Source: Nocardia cyriacigeorgica NBRC 100375 (GTDB taxonomy: Bacteria; Actinomycetota; Actinomycetes; Mycobacteriales; Mycobacteriaceae). From it: a stretch of 32,505 nucleotides of DNA. Below the pieces are notes generated by a model. It ran no database searches. It saw only the letters and a program-made list of their open reading frames with translations, and was not told where the DNA came from. Location of the stretch: NCBI RefSeq assembly GCF_000308555.1, contig NZ_BAFY01000218.1, positions 1-32,505 on the forward strand, given 5' to 3'. The position numbers and the translations under genes were made by a program. Shown here piece after piece: positions 1 to 7,938 of this stretch (positions are counted from its first letter, which is position 1; each line of letters starts with the position of its first letter).

Positions 1-1
1 G

Positions 2-91
2 TTCGCCCCCGACCGCCGCGATACCGGCGAACGTCCGTCGACGCTCATGCATCCGCGGATTCTCGACCTCGAACGCGGCGAATGGCAGTGA
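2..91 (+). CDS. 3' end of an unidentified gene (partial)
   Basis: An open frame enters from the left edge and ends at TGA 89-91, encoding 29 residues that finish in HPRILDLERGEWQ. The residue mix looks coding, and the frame runs in the same direction as the next gene, 65 bases downstream. I do not recognise the protein from this tail and assign no function. It could also be a chance open frame, since the fragment is short. Confidence 0.45.
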   Translation, partial: FAPDRRDTGERPSTLMHPRILDLERGEWQ

Positions 92-156
92 CCCGGACTC
101 GCGCGAGTGGCGTGTAGATCTCGCGGCCGCCGGCCTCGGGACGGTACAACGGAAGA

Positions 157-1095
157 GTGAAGGCTTCGAAGCTCTGGACTGCTGCCCTCTGTGCCGTCGC
201 CGCTTCCGTCGTTCTCACCGGCCCCGCGGCGGCCGCTCCTTCGGGTTCTCGCGTGGTGGCCGAATCGCCCATCGCGCCCCGTGTTTCGCAGATCGACGTG
301 TATTCGCCGTCGATGGACAAGGTGGTCACCAACCGGGTGATCCGGGCGGCCGGCGCGGGTGCGCCGACGCTGTACCTGCTGACCGGCGCCGGCGGCGGCT
401 CCGACGGCATCTCCTGGTGGAACGACACCGATGTGGCCCAGTTCTTCGCGGACAAGAACGTCAATGTCGTGATGCCGGTCGGTGGCGGTTACAGCCTCTA
501 CACCGATTGGATGGCCGACGATCCGGTGATGGGCCGCAACAAGTGGCAGACCTACCTGACCCATGAGCTGCCCGGCGTCATGGACGCGCGCCTCGGTGCC
601 AGCGGCCGCAATGCCATCGCCGGGGTGTCGATGAGCGGCGCGTCCGCCATCGATCTCGCCATCCAGGCCGGGCCGCTCTACAGCGCCGTCGCGGCGTACA
701 GCGGCTGCCCGTGGGCGACCGATCCGGTGGGGGTGTCGCTGGCCGGGGCGCAGGTGCTGCGCGGTGGCGGCAATCCGGGCAATGTCTGGGGTATGCCGGG
801 CGGTCCCGGCTGGCGGGCCCATGACGCGTTCCTGAACGCGCATCGCCTCGCGGGTAAGTCGATCTTCTTGTCGGCCGCGTCCGGTATTCCGGGCGGGATC
901 GATAAGGGCGGGTTGCCGATGCCTCCGGTCGAGGCCATCGCGAGCGCCTGCACGGGTGCGTTCGCGGGCCGGTTGGCCTCCCTGGGTATTCCCGCGACGC
1001 ACCTCAATCGGGCGTCGGGGTCGCACACGTGGGGGCAGTTCGAGACCGACTTGCACGATTCGTGGCCGCAGCTGGCTCGCGCGATCGGCGCGTGA
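157..1095 (+). CDS. Secreted antigen-85-like mycolyltransferase / esterase
   Basis: A 312-residue exported alpha/beta hydrolase of the antigen 85 / esterase D family. Members transfer mycolic acids to trehalose and arabinogalactan in the envelope of mycolata. A Sec signal peptide covers about residues 1-27, ending in GPAAAA. Antigen-85-like blocks are visible: VVMPVGGGYSLYTDW (residues 104-118), the nucleophile elbow GVSMSG with Ser158, and a C-terminal SHTW block with the likely catalytic His290. The only possible start after the in-frame stop at 115-117 is GTG 157. The purine-rich GGAAGA sits directly against it, too close for normal initiation, so the mRNA may be leaderless. Mycolyltransferase activity is inferred; a diverged, non-mycolyl esterase remains possible. 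Confidence 0.82.
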   Translation: MKASKLWTAALCAVAASVVLTGPAAAAPSGSRVVAESPIAPRVSQIDVYSPSMDKVVTNRVIRAAGAGAPTLYLLTGAGGGSDGISWWNDTDVAQFFADKNVNVVMPVGGGYSLYTDWMADDPVMGRNKWQTYLTHELPGVMDARLGASGRNAIAGVSMSGASAIDLAIQAGPLYSAVAAYSGCPWATDPVGVSLAGAQVLRGGGNPGNVWGMPGGPGWRAHDAFLNAHRLAGKSIFLSAASGIPGGIDKGGLPMPPVEAIASACTGAFAGRLASLGIPATHLNRASGSHTWGQFETDLHDSWPQLARAIGA

Positions 1096-1391
1096 GTGTC
1101 GTGCGATGTGCCGGCGAGAAACCCCCTGAACAGAACAGTCCCCGGTAGTCTCCATCGAATTCATGAACCTCAGTCGTCGCTGATGGCTCCGAACTTCGAC
1201 TGGCTTGCCGGGGGCCTAGCCGGATCTTGAAGCGATGTGACCACCGTTCTCCGGACGTCTCCTTCGAACGCGTCACACCCTTCGGTGTTCCGGTATATGT
1301 CCAGTATGGCCCTGATTCGGCGGCAGTCAAGACCCCTGACGCACCGATCCGGCGTCGTTGTCCGCCGTCGGCCCGCCGCTGCGGCGTCGGC
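1096..1391. other. Gap between convergent genes, no gene seen
   Basis: About 300 bases lie between the converging antigen-85-like and UPF0182 genes. I see no convincing coding frame or tRNA. Two weak signals are present. One is a 5-bp hairpin ACACC-CTTC-GGTGT near 1276-1290. The other, on the minus strand, is TTGACT followed about 16 bases later by CATACT (near 1305-1335), which resembles a promoter but points away from the UPF0182 gene. Confidence 0.4.
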
Positions 1392-4292
1392 TCATCCGCC
1401 CGGCCGTGGCAGCCCCTCGACCTGCTGCTGGATACGGTCGAGCGCATCGCGGATGGCCTCGATCTGGGCGTTGAGTTCGGCGATGGTCGCCTCGTCCACC
1501 GCGGGGGCCGGTACAGGCGGTCCGGGCGGCGGTGCGGGGCGCGGCCGGCCCGGCGGCGGTGGTGCGGCGGGGCCACCGCCCGGCGCGGTGGCGAGGTTGC
1601 CGGTTTCCGGGCCGAAGACCTGATCGAGCGCCTCGGCCAAGGTCGGGGCATAACCCACCCGGACACCGCCGGTGCCGGGATCGCGGTAGCTCACCAGCAT
1701 CCGGGCCAGCTGCGGGAACGTGGACCCGTTCGGCGTGGTCGAGATCCGCTCGGTGAACAGCGGTTCGACATACAGCACTCCGCCTTGGGCGATCGGCAGC
1801 GTGAGCAGATTGCCGTATTGGATGCGGTTGGAACGCTCCAGCAGGGTGCGTTCGGAGGCCACCCTGGTATCGGAGATCATCGAGTTCTGGATCTGCTGCG
1901 GCCCCTGGGTGAGGGTGTCGGTGGGCAGTTGCAGCACCGTGAATCTGCCGTAGTCGTCCGGATCGCAATCGACCGAGATGTAGGCGGACAGGAACTCTCG
2001 ATTGAACCCCACCATCGCACTCGCCAGCCGGAACGACGGAACGGCGGTTTCCGGGTCGCCCATCAGCACGTAGAACGGCGGCTGGTGTGGGTTGGTCTCG
2101 ACCGTCGGGTCGCTGGGCACCGACCAGAACGCGTTGGTGGTGAAGAACTCTCGTGGTTCGTCGACGTGATACTTGGCCAGCATCTCGCGCTGGATGGCGA
2201 ACAGGTCCTCCGGGTACCGGAAGTGGGCGCGCAGTTCCTCGCTGACCGCCTCCGGTGGCTCGACGGTCCCCGGGAAGACGTTCATCCACGCCGCCAGCAC
2301 CGGATCGTCGCGGTCGACCTGGTAGAGGGTCACCGTGCCGTCGTAGGCGTCGACGGTGGCCTTGATCGAATTGCGCACGTACGAGATCTCCTCGAACGGC
2401 CCGTCCTCGGCCTCGTTACCGGGTGCCAGCGCCTCGAGCGAGCTGCGCTTGGCGTACGGGTAGCCGTCGACGGTGGTGTAGGCGTCGACGATCCACACGA
2501 TCCGCCCGTCGACCACCGCGGGATAGGGGTCGTTGTCGGTGCTGAGCCAGGGCGCGACCAGTTCCACCCGGTGGCGGGGATCGCGATTGAAGATGATCTT
2601 GGAATCGGCATCGATCGCATCGGAGAAGATGATGTTGCGTTCGGCGTAGTGCACCGCGAAGGCCAGCCGGTCGGCCCAGTTCCCGATCGGCACGCCGCCC
2701 GCGCCGTCGTAGGTGTACTTGGTGGCGTCGGTGTCGTATTCGCGGGGTTCGGTCCCGCCGCCGACAATGGCGTAGTCGGGGTCGGCCGCGGCGATCACTT
2801 CGCCGAAATAGATGCGCGGCTGATCCACCGGGATCACCTGCTGCCCGGACGCGGCACTGGCGATATCGCTGACGGTGTAGATGGGATAACCGCTGTTGCT
2901 GCTCTCCGCGTCGCCTGCCGCGTCGCGCACCGCGGCGTTGACCCGGTTGGCCGGTGCGGCGACGAAGCCGTTGCCGTGGGTGTAGACGGTGTGCCGGTTG
3001 ACCCAGTGCCGCTGATTGGCGCTGAGCGCGCTGGGCGTCAGTTCCCTGGCCGCGACCACGTAATCGCGCAACTGCCCGTCGATGCGGTAACGGTCGAGGT
3101 CCAGTTTGTCCGGGAAGCTGTAGAAATTCTTCAACTGCTGCTGCTGGGTGAAGGTCCGTGACAGCACGTTCGGGTCGAGCAGACGCACGTTGGCGATGGT
3201 GGTGGCGTCGGCGGGGACCTGGGGTGGCGGTGTCGTCCCGATCCCCGGGTACGGCTGATAGTCCACACGGTCGCTGCCGATTCCGTAGGCCTGCCGGGTG
3301 GCGGCGATATTGCGTTCGATGTAGACGCGTTCCTTGTCGGCGGCATTGGGCCGGACCGAGAGCTGTTCGACCGCCAGCGGCCACACCCCGCCCACCAGAA
3401 TCGACGACAGCAGCAGCAGCGCGGCCGCCATCGCCGGGATACGCAGATCGCGCACCACCACCGCGGAGAAGACGGCTACGGCACAGATGATCGCGATGGC
3501 GAACATGATCAGCCGGGCCGGCAGCACCGCGTTGATGTCGGTGTAGCCGGCACCGGCGAAGGTGGGTTCGCGGCTGTGGCTCGACAGCAGCGCGTACCGG
3601 TCGAGCCAGTAGGCGACGGCCTTCAGCAGGATGAACGAACCGGCCAGCACCGCCAGCTGCGCCCGGGCCGCGGTGGTGAGACCGGGGAATTTGCCGGTCA
3701 CTCTGATGCCGCCGAGCAGATAGTGCGCGGCGAGAGCGGCCAGAAAAGCGAGCACGACGGTGGCGAACAGCCAGCTCACCACGAGCCGGTAGAACGGCAG
3801 ATCGAAGACGAAGAAGCCGATATCGTGCCCGAACTCGGGGTCGTCGATACCGAAGGCGCCGCCGCGCAGGAACAGCTGCACCGTGGTCCAGCGCGACTGG
3901 CCGATCAGCCCGCAGATCAGCGCGAGCGCGCCCGCGATCCCCAGCCCGAACCACAGCGGCTTGCGCAGCAGCACGCTGCGGTAGGGCAGCAGATAGTCCT
4001 CCCGTTCGTCGTCGGCGATCAGCAACGGCCGGTAACGGTAGGCCTGCCACATCGCCGCGAACACCACACCGCCGACGAACAATCCGACGACGAAGAACAT
4101 CACCACCCTGGTGACCAGGACGGTGCGCCAAACCTCGCGATAGCCGACCTCGCCGAACCACAACCAACCGATGTAGACCCCGATCAGCCGGGGCACGACC
4201 AGCAGCAGCACGACGAGCATCGCCACGGTGATCACCAGCAGCCGTACGCTGCCCGGTAACCGCCGCCAGCTGGGAATCTCGCGTGTGCTCAT
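1392..4292 (-). CDS. UPF0182 family large membrane protein
   Basis: A 966-residue protein of the UPF0182 / COG1615 family, which is widespread in actinobacteria and has no settled function. The N-terminal third carries about seven hydrophobic segments, including LLVITVAMLVVLLLVVPRLI and VVMFFVVGLFVGGVVFAA. A large extracytoplasmic domain follows, with FSFPDKLDLDRY-like and YWLDRY-like family blocks. A Pro/Gly/Ala-rich stretch precedes a short predicted coiled coil at the C-terminus (AELNAQIEAIRDALDRIQQQ). Length matches the roughly 980 residues usual in mycobacteria. I chose ATG 4292 because GGGAGA lies just upstream. An in-frame GTG three bases earlier, or ATG 4316, are alternatives. It is transcribed like the isochorismatase gene upstream (gap 98 bases), but nothing suggests a role in siderophore work. 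Confidence 0.9.
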   Translation of the reverse strand: MSTREIPSWRRLPGSVRLLVITVAMLVVLLLVVPRLIGVYIGWLWFGEVGYREVWRTVLVTRVVMFFVVGLFVGGVVFAAMWQAYRYRPLLIADDEREDYLLPYRSVLLRKPLWFGLGIAGALALICGLIGQSRWTTVQLFLRGGAFGIDDPEFGHDIGFFVFDLPFYRLVVSWLFATVVLAFLAALAAHYLLGGIRVTGKFPGLTTAARAQLAVLAGSFILLKAVAYWLDRYALLSSHSREPTFAGAGYTDINAVLPARLIMFAIAIICAVAVFSAVVVRDLRIPAMAAALLLLSSILVGGVWPLAVEQLSVRPNAADKERVYIERNIAATRQAYGIGSDRVDYQPYPGIGTTPPPQVPADATTIANVRLLDPNVLSRTFTQQQQLKNFYSFPDKLDLDRYRIDGQLRDYVVAARELTPSALSANQRHWVNRHTVYTHGNGFVAAPANRVNAAVRDAAGDAESSNSGYPIYTVSDIASAASGQQVIPVDQPRIYFGEVIAAADPDYAIVGGGTEPREYDTDATKYTYDGAGGVPIGNWADRLAFAVHYAERNIIFSDAIDADSKIIFNRDPRHRVELVAPWLSTDNDPYPAVVDGRIVWIVDAYTTVDGYPYAKRSSLEALAPGNEAEDGPFEEISYVRNSIKATVDAYDGTVTLYQVDRDDPVLAAWMNVFPGTVEPPEAVSEELRAHFRYPEDLFAIQREMLAKYHVDEPREFFTTNAFWSVPSDPTVETNPHQPPFYVLMGDPETAVPSFRLASAMVGFNREFLSAYISVDCDPDDYGRFTVLQLPTDTLTQGPQQIQNSMISDTRVASERTLLERSNRIQYGNLLTLPIAQGGVLYVEPLFTERISTTPNGSTFPQLARMLVSYRDPGTGGVRVGYAPTLAEALDQVFGPETGNLATAPGGGPAAPPPPGRPRPAPPPGPPVPAPAVDEATIAELNAQIEAIRDALDRIQQQVEGLPRPGG

Positions 4293-4314
4293 CACCGGCT
4301 CTCCCGTTGGCTGC

Positions 4315-4339
4315 ACCGGCCGAGGGGTGGGTGGCCGGC
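4315..4339. terminator. Possible weak hairpin between isochorismatase and UPF0182 genes
   Basis: CCGGCC (4316-4321) and GGCCGG (4333-4338) are complementary across an 11-base G-rich loop. It could end the iron-regulated transcript before the UPF0182 gene. The stem is short, there is no T tract, and chance is likely in this base composition. Confidence 0.25.
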
Positions 4340-4390
4340 ACTGGCCATGTGCCCCGATACTACCGGCGCGGCCGCGGCGGCGGGCTCGGC

Positions 4391-5044
4391 TCAGCCGGCC
4401 CGGGCCGGTACCTCGCTGAGCTGTTCGAGCAGATCAGCGGTGCTCAGTACGGCGCCGCAGCGGCGCGCGGTGTAGTTCAACGCCATCAGGTGTTCGTCGC
4501 GGCTGAAATCGGCGGTGGCGTCCAGGGCAAGGAACGGGCGCACATCGCTCATGAACGCCTCCGCCGCGCTGAGCATGCACCCCATATGGGTGTAGACGCC
4601 GGTGATCATCAGCTGGTCCCGGTTGTAATAGCCGAGCAGTTCGCGCAGATCGGTGCGCTGGAAGGCCGAATATCGCCATTTGGTGACCTGGATATCGCTG
4701 GCGTGCGGGCGTAGCTCGGGCACGACTTCGGTGTCGGGACCGTGCGACATGCCGGTGCCCCAGAAGTCGGCGAGGATGCCGCGGCGCGAGGGATGCTGGT
4801 TGCCCGGCTGCATGGTGTAGATGACCGGGACGCCGAGTTCGTGGCAGCGATCGCGCAGCCGCGCGATATTGACGAGCAGGGTGCGGGCCGGATCCCGCGT
4901 GACGTCGTAGGCGGACAGGAAATACTGCTGCATATCGTGGATCAGCAGGGCGCTGCGCTCCGGTGTGACGGTCCAGGCCACCTCGTTCGGTGCGACCTCG
5001 TCCGCGGTGGGTAGGTCGTAGGGCGCGATCGGGGGTATGGGCAT
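4391..5044 (-). CDS. entB: Isochorismatase (2,3-dihydro-2,3-dihydroxybenzoate synthase), no carrier domain
   Basis: A 217-residue isochorismatase that hydrolyses isochorismate to 2,3-dihydro-2,3-dihydroxybenzoate and pyruvate, the second step of DHB synthesis. Catalytic-type residues are Asp37 (LLIHDMQ) and Lys122 (VTKWRYSAF). At the position where related amidohydrolases have the nucleophilic Cys, it has Gly155 in GVYTHMGCM, as true EntB/DhbB isochorismatases do. The block ADFSRDEHLMALNYTA also matches that subgroup. E. coli EntB and Bacillus DhbB carry a C-terminal aryl carrier domain. This protein stops after the catalytic domain, and the carrier is a separate gene at 7690-7938. It lies 57 bases downstream of the DHB dehydrogenase and probably shares its iron-boxed promoter. 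ATG 5044 has GGAGAG 5 bases upstream. Confidence 0.93.
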   Translation of the reverse strand: MPIPPIAPYDLPTADEVAPNEVAWTVTPERSALLIHDMQQYFLSAYDVTRDPARTLLVNIARLRDRCHELGVPVIYTMQPGNQHPSRRGILADFWGTGMSHGPDTEVVPELRPHASDIQVTKWRYSAFQRTDLRELLGYYNRDQLMITGVYTHMGCMLSAAEAFMSDVRPFLALDATADFSRDEHLMALNYTARRCGAVLSTADLLEQLSEVPARAG

Positions 5045-5101
5045 GACATCTCTCCGGTTGGTCGTATCGGTGCTGACGGCAGGGCACGGGGCCCGGTGAT
5101 T

Positions 5102-5905
5102 TCACATGTCGAGCGTGGCGCCGCCGTCCACCCGCAGGTCGTGCATGGTGATGTGGCGGGCATCCGCGGAAGCGAGGAACCGCACGGCCGCGGCGATATC
5201 GTCGGCGGTGGCGATGCGGCGCAAGGGGATACCGAGGCGGTAGGCGTGCGCGTCGCCGTCGAGCAGCGCGGTGCGGGCGGTGGCGTCGAGGGGACGATCG
5301 TCGTCTGCGTAGAGGCCGCGCAGCATGGCGGTGTCGGTGGAGCCCGGTGAGACCAGGTTCACCCGGACGCCGTGCGGGGCGACCTGGAGGGCGAGCGCGC
5401 GGGTGAAGGCGGTGGCGGCGGCCTTCGACGCACAGTAGGCGGCCATACCCACGCGCGGCGCGGCGGCCGCATTGGACGACACCACCACGATCGAACCCCT
5501 TCCGGCTGCGACCATTTCACGCGCGGCACGCTGGGTGACGAGCATGGTGGCGGTGGCGTTGACGGCCAGGCTGGTGTGCCATTCCTGCGCGGTGATCTCC
5601 AAGGCGCTGCCCGCTCGCATGATTCCCGCGGCGTGCGCGACCACATCGGGGGCGCCGTATTCGGTGACGAGCGCGTCGAACGCGGCGTCGACCGCTGTCG
5701 CGTCGGTCAGATCGACTTCGGTCGCGATCACCGAACATGCTGCGGTAGCGGCGATTTCCCCGGCGATCCGGTGGACGCGCGGATCGCGGTCCCAGAGTGC
5801 GAGGGTGTGGGACTCGGAGGCGAATCGCTGCGCTGTCGCCGCGCCGATTCCGGCCGCGGCCCCGGTGACGACGACCACTCGCTGTCCCGAAACGTTCATG
5901 AACAT
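5102..5905 (-). CDS. entA: 2,3-dihydro-2,3-dihydroxybenzoate dehydrogenase (EntA/DhbA-like)
   Basis: A 267-residue classical short-chain dehydrogenase that oxidises 2,3-dihydro-DHB to 2,3-dihydroxybenzoate with NAD+. The Rossmann motif TGAAAGIG is at residues 14-21, NAAG-like HAAG at 91-94, catalytic Ser143/144, Tyr157 and Lys161 (YCASK). The end, DLRVDGGATLDM, resembles the EntA C-terminus. Family membership from sequence alone would be generic SDR; the adjacent isochorismatase, DHB ligase and iron box make the specific role strong. The start is uncertain: ATG 5905 or ATG 5899. Neither has a Shine-Dalgarno sequence, and the iron box begins on the base of the first ATG, so the transcript is probably leaderless. 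The gene is divergent from the DHB ligase at 6008. Confidence 0.9.
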   Translation of the reverse strand: MFMNVSGQRVVVVTGAAAGIGAATAQRFASESHTLALWDRDPRVHRIAGEIAATAACSVIATEVDLTDATAVDAAFDALVTEYGAPDVVAHAAGIMRAGSALEITAQEWHTSLAVNATATMLVTQRAAREMVAAGRGSIVVVSSNAAAAPRVGMAAYCASKAAATAFTRALALQVAPHGVRVNLVSPGSTDTAMLRGLYADDDRPLDATARTALLDGDAHAYRLGIPLRRIATADDIAAAVRFLASADARHITMHDLRVDGGATLDM

Positions 5906-5923
5906 GAGGTTAGCCTAACCTGA
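5905..5923. promoter_or_regulatory. Iron box (DtxR/IdeR/DmdR-type operator) between entA- and entE-like genes
   Basis: TGAGGTTAGCCTAACCTGA matches the 19-bp iron-box consensus TWAGGTTAGSCTAACCTWA at 17 of 19 positions, with a perfect 15-bp palindrome in the middle. It lies between two divergent genes and abuts the entA start codon. Iron-loaded IdeR/DmdR bound here would be expected to shut off both. Confidence 0.92.
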
Positions 5924-6007
5924 TAAGAATGTGGGGAGCTTGCGCTCGCAACGCCTCCTGAGCGGGGCATCCGAACACTCCGATTCACTGAAAAGAGGTG
6001 GCCCGCA

Positions 6008-7654
6008 ATGCCGTCCAACGTTCTGCCCGGCTTCACACCATGGCCGGAAGCCGACGCGCACCGGTACCGCGAGCAGAAGCTCTGGGCGGGTGAAACCTTC
6101 GGCGATATGCTGTCCGCCCGCGCCGCCACGTCCCCCGACGCGCTCGCCGTCATCGACGACACTCACCGGTGGACCTACCGTGAACTCGACCGACGCTCGC
6201 GCGGCCTGGCCACCGGCCTGGCTCGGCTCGGAATCGGTCGTCAGGACCGGGTTCTGGTGCAGTTGCCCAACCGCGCGGAGTTCGTGGAGGTGATCTTCGC
6301 GCTGTTCCGGCTCGGCGCACTGCCGGTGTTCTGCCTGCCCGCCCACCGCGCGGCCGAGTTGACACCCATCGCGACGGCGGCCGCGGCGAAGGCCGTGATC
6401 ACCTGCGCGCAGCACCAGCGTTTCGACCATGCGGCGCTGGCCGATTCGATCCGCGCCGAGGTCGACTCCGTCGAGCATGTGCTCATCGTGGGCGAGGACG
6501 ATGCGGTCCTTCCCGAACACGCCCGCGCGCTGGCGGAGTTCCGGGACGAGCCGGGCGAGCTGCCCGCACCGGACCCGTCGGACGTGGCGTTCCTCCAGCT
6601 GTCCGGCGGCAGCACCGGCATACCGAAGCTCATCCCCCGAACCCACGACGACTACCTCTACAGCGTGCGCCGCAGCGCCGAGATCTGTGAACTCGACAGC
6701 GACACCGTATATTTGGCGGCCCTCCCGGTGGCACACAACTTCCCCATGAGCTCGCCGGGCATTCTCGGCGCGCTGTGGGCCGGCGGCACCGTCGCCATGA
6801 CGCCCGATCCCACACCCGCTACGGCCTTCGCCGCGATCGAACGGTTCGGCGTCACCATCACCGGGCTGGTGCCGCCGCTGGCGCGGCTGTGGGTGGAGCG
6901 GGCCGAAGCCGGCGCTACCCCTGATCTGTCCAGCCTGCGAGTGGTGCAGGTCGGTGGTGCGCGCTGCCAGGAGGAGCTGGCCCGGCGGATCGGCCCGGCG
7001 CTCGGCGTCACCCTGCAGCAGGTGTTCGGGATGGCCGAGGGCCTGGTCTGCTACACCCGCCTCGACGACCCGCTGGACGTGGTCATCGCCACCCAGGGCC
7101 GGCCGATGTCGGAACACGACCGGATCGCGGTGGTCGACGATGACGGCAGCCCGGTCCCGCCTGGCGCCGACGGCAACCTGATCACCCAGGGGCCCTATAC
7201 GATTCGCGGCTACTACGACAACCCGGACGCCGATGCCCGCAGTTTCACCCCCGATGGCTGGTACCGCACCGGCGATGTCGTGAGCGTGCGACCCGACGGC
7301 AATATCGTCGTCAAGGGCCGCGCCGGCGACTGGGTCAATCGCGGCGGGGAGAAGGTCTCGGCCGAGGAACTCGAGGCCCACCTGCTCGAGCATCCCGCGG
7401 TACGGGACGCGGTGATCATCGGCACGCCGGATCCTGTGCTCGGCCAGCGTATCTGCGCCTTCGTCCAACCCGTCGACGACGCCGAGCGGCCGACGCTGAC
7501 CGCGGTGCGCACCTTCGTCCGGGAGCGCGGCGTGGCGGCCTGGAAGATGCCCGACGCGGTGGTGATCGTCGAGCAGTTCCCGGAGACCGGGGTCGGCAAG
7601 ACCAGCAGGCGTGAACTGCGCCGGTTGCTGGCCGCGGGCACGCGCACCGCATGA
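6008..7654 (+). CDS. entE: 2,3-dihydroxybenzoate-AMP ligase (EntE/DhbE-like)
   Basis: A 548-residue stand-alone aryl-acid adenylating enzyme. It activates DHB with ATP and loads it onto an aryl carrier protein. The ATP loop is LSGGSTGIPK near residue 200, followed by AHNFPMSSPG, where Asn replaces the Asp of amino-acid adenylation domains, as in all aryl-acid ligases. GMAEG and the hinge YRTGD are present, and a catalytic Lys is expected in GVGKTSRREL at the C-terminus. The Ser in NFPMS is the position that is Ser in DHB ligases and Cys in salicylate ligases, supporting DHB. ATG 6008 has AGAGGTG 7 bases upstream. The gene runs alone on the plus strand from the shared iron box and converges on the carrier gene it should load. 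Confidence 0.93.
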   Translation: MPSNVLPGFTPWPEADAHRYREQKLWAGETFGDMLSARAATSPDALAVIDDTHRWTYRELDRRSRGLATGLARLGIGRQDRVLVQLPNRAEFVEVIFALFRLGALPVFCLPAHRAAELTPIATAAAAKAVITCAQHQRFDHAALADSIRAEVDSVEHVLIVGEDDAVLPEHARALAEFRDEPGELPAPDPSDVAFLQLSGGSTGIPKLIPRTHDDYLYSVRRSAEICELDSDTVYLAALPVAHNFPMSSPGILGALWAGGTVAMTPDPTPATAFAAIERFGVTITGLVPPLARLWVERAEAGATPDLSSLRVVQVGGARCQEELARRIGPALGVTLQQVFGMAEGLVCYTRLDDPLDVVIATQGRPMSEHDRIAVVDDDGSPVPPGADGNLITQGPYTIRGYYDNPDADARSFTPDGWYRTGDVVSVRPDGNIVVKGRAGDWVNRGGEKVSAEELEAHLLEHPAVRDAVIIGTPDPVLGQRICAFVQPVDDAERPTLTAVRTFVRERGVAAWKMPDAVVIVEQFPETGVGKTSRRELRRLLAAGTRTA

Positions 7655-7656
7655 GC

Positions 7657-7691
7657 GAGCCGGTGGCGCGGCCGGTGCCGCGCCACCGCTC
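7657..7691. terminator. Bidirectional hairpin terminator between entE-like and carrier genes
   Basis: CGGTGGCGCGGC (7661-7672) pairs with GCCGCGCCACCG (7677-7688) across a 4-base loop. GAG/CTC extends the stem past one bulged C. It fills the gap between two convergent stop codons. It lacks a T tract, as is common in GC-rich actinobacteria. Confidence 0.7.
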
Positions 7692-7938
7692 ATGACAGGG
7701 CGTCCAGCCAGGAGCCGAGCACCGGGTCGGAGGCCAGCGTGGCGAAGTCGATCTGGTCGTGTCCGGCGGCGCGCCACTTCTCCACCAGGGACATGATCCG
7801 CACTGAATCCAGCCCCGCGTCCAGGAGATTGGTATCGATCGCCAGTTCATCGGCGGAGATCCCGAGCGCGGCGGCGATATCGTCGACGACGAAGCGCTGC
7901 TGGGCGGGGATGGTCTGTTCGTCGCTCATGGAGCTCAT
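7690..7938 (-). CDS. Stand-alone aryl carrier protein
   Basis: An 82-residue acyl/peptidyl carrier protein. The phosphopantetheine site is Ser45 in LLDAGLDSVRIM, inside a typical four-helix carrier fold. This corresponds to the ArCP domain that is fused to the isochorismatase in EntB/DhbB but is separate here, and it should present DHB to the first condensation domain of the NRPS. It is the last gene of a tightly packed operon: its ATG overlaps the stop of the siderophore-interacting protein (GAATGAGC), with GAGAGGAAT just before. ATG 7929, three codons in, is a possible alternative. The carrier type is clear; the DHB cargo is inferred from the neighbours. Confidence 0.9.
   Translation of the reverse strand: MSSMSDEQTIPAQQRFVVDDIAAALGISADELAIDTNLLDAGLDSVRIMSLVEKWRAAGHDQIDFATLASDPVLGSWLDALS

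Noticed and set aside
1227..3161. A 644-codon plus-strand frame opposite the UPF0182 gene
   Set aside because: Its residues are the skewed Arg/Gly/Val/Asp mix of antisense frames, and the opposite strand encodes a clear UPF0182 protein.
5900..6007. Possible small gene between entA- and entE-like genes
   Set aside because: The gap is about 100 bases, filled by the iron box, a promoter-sized region and the entE ribosome-binding site.
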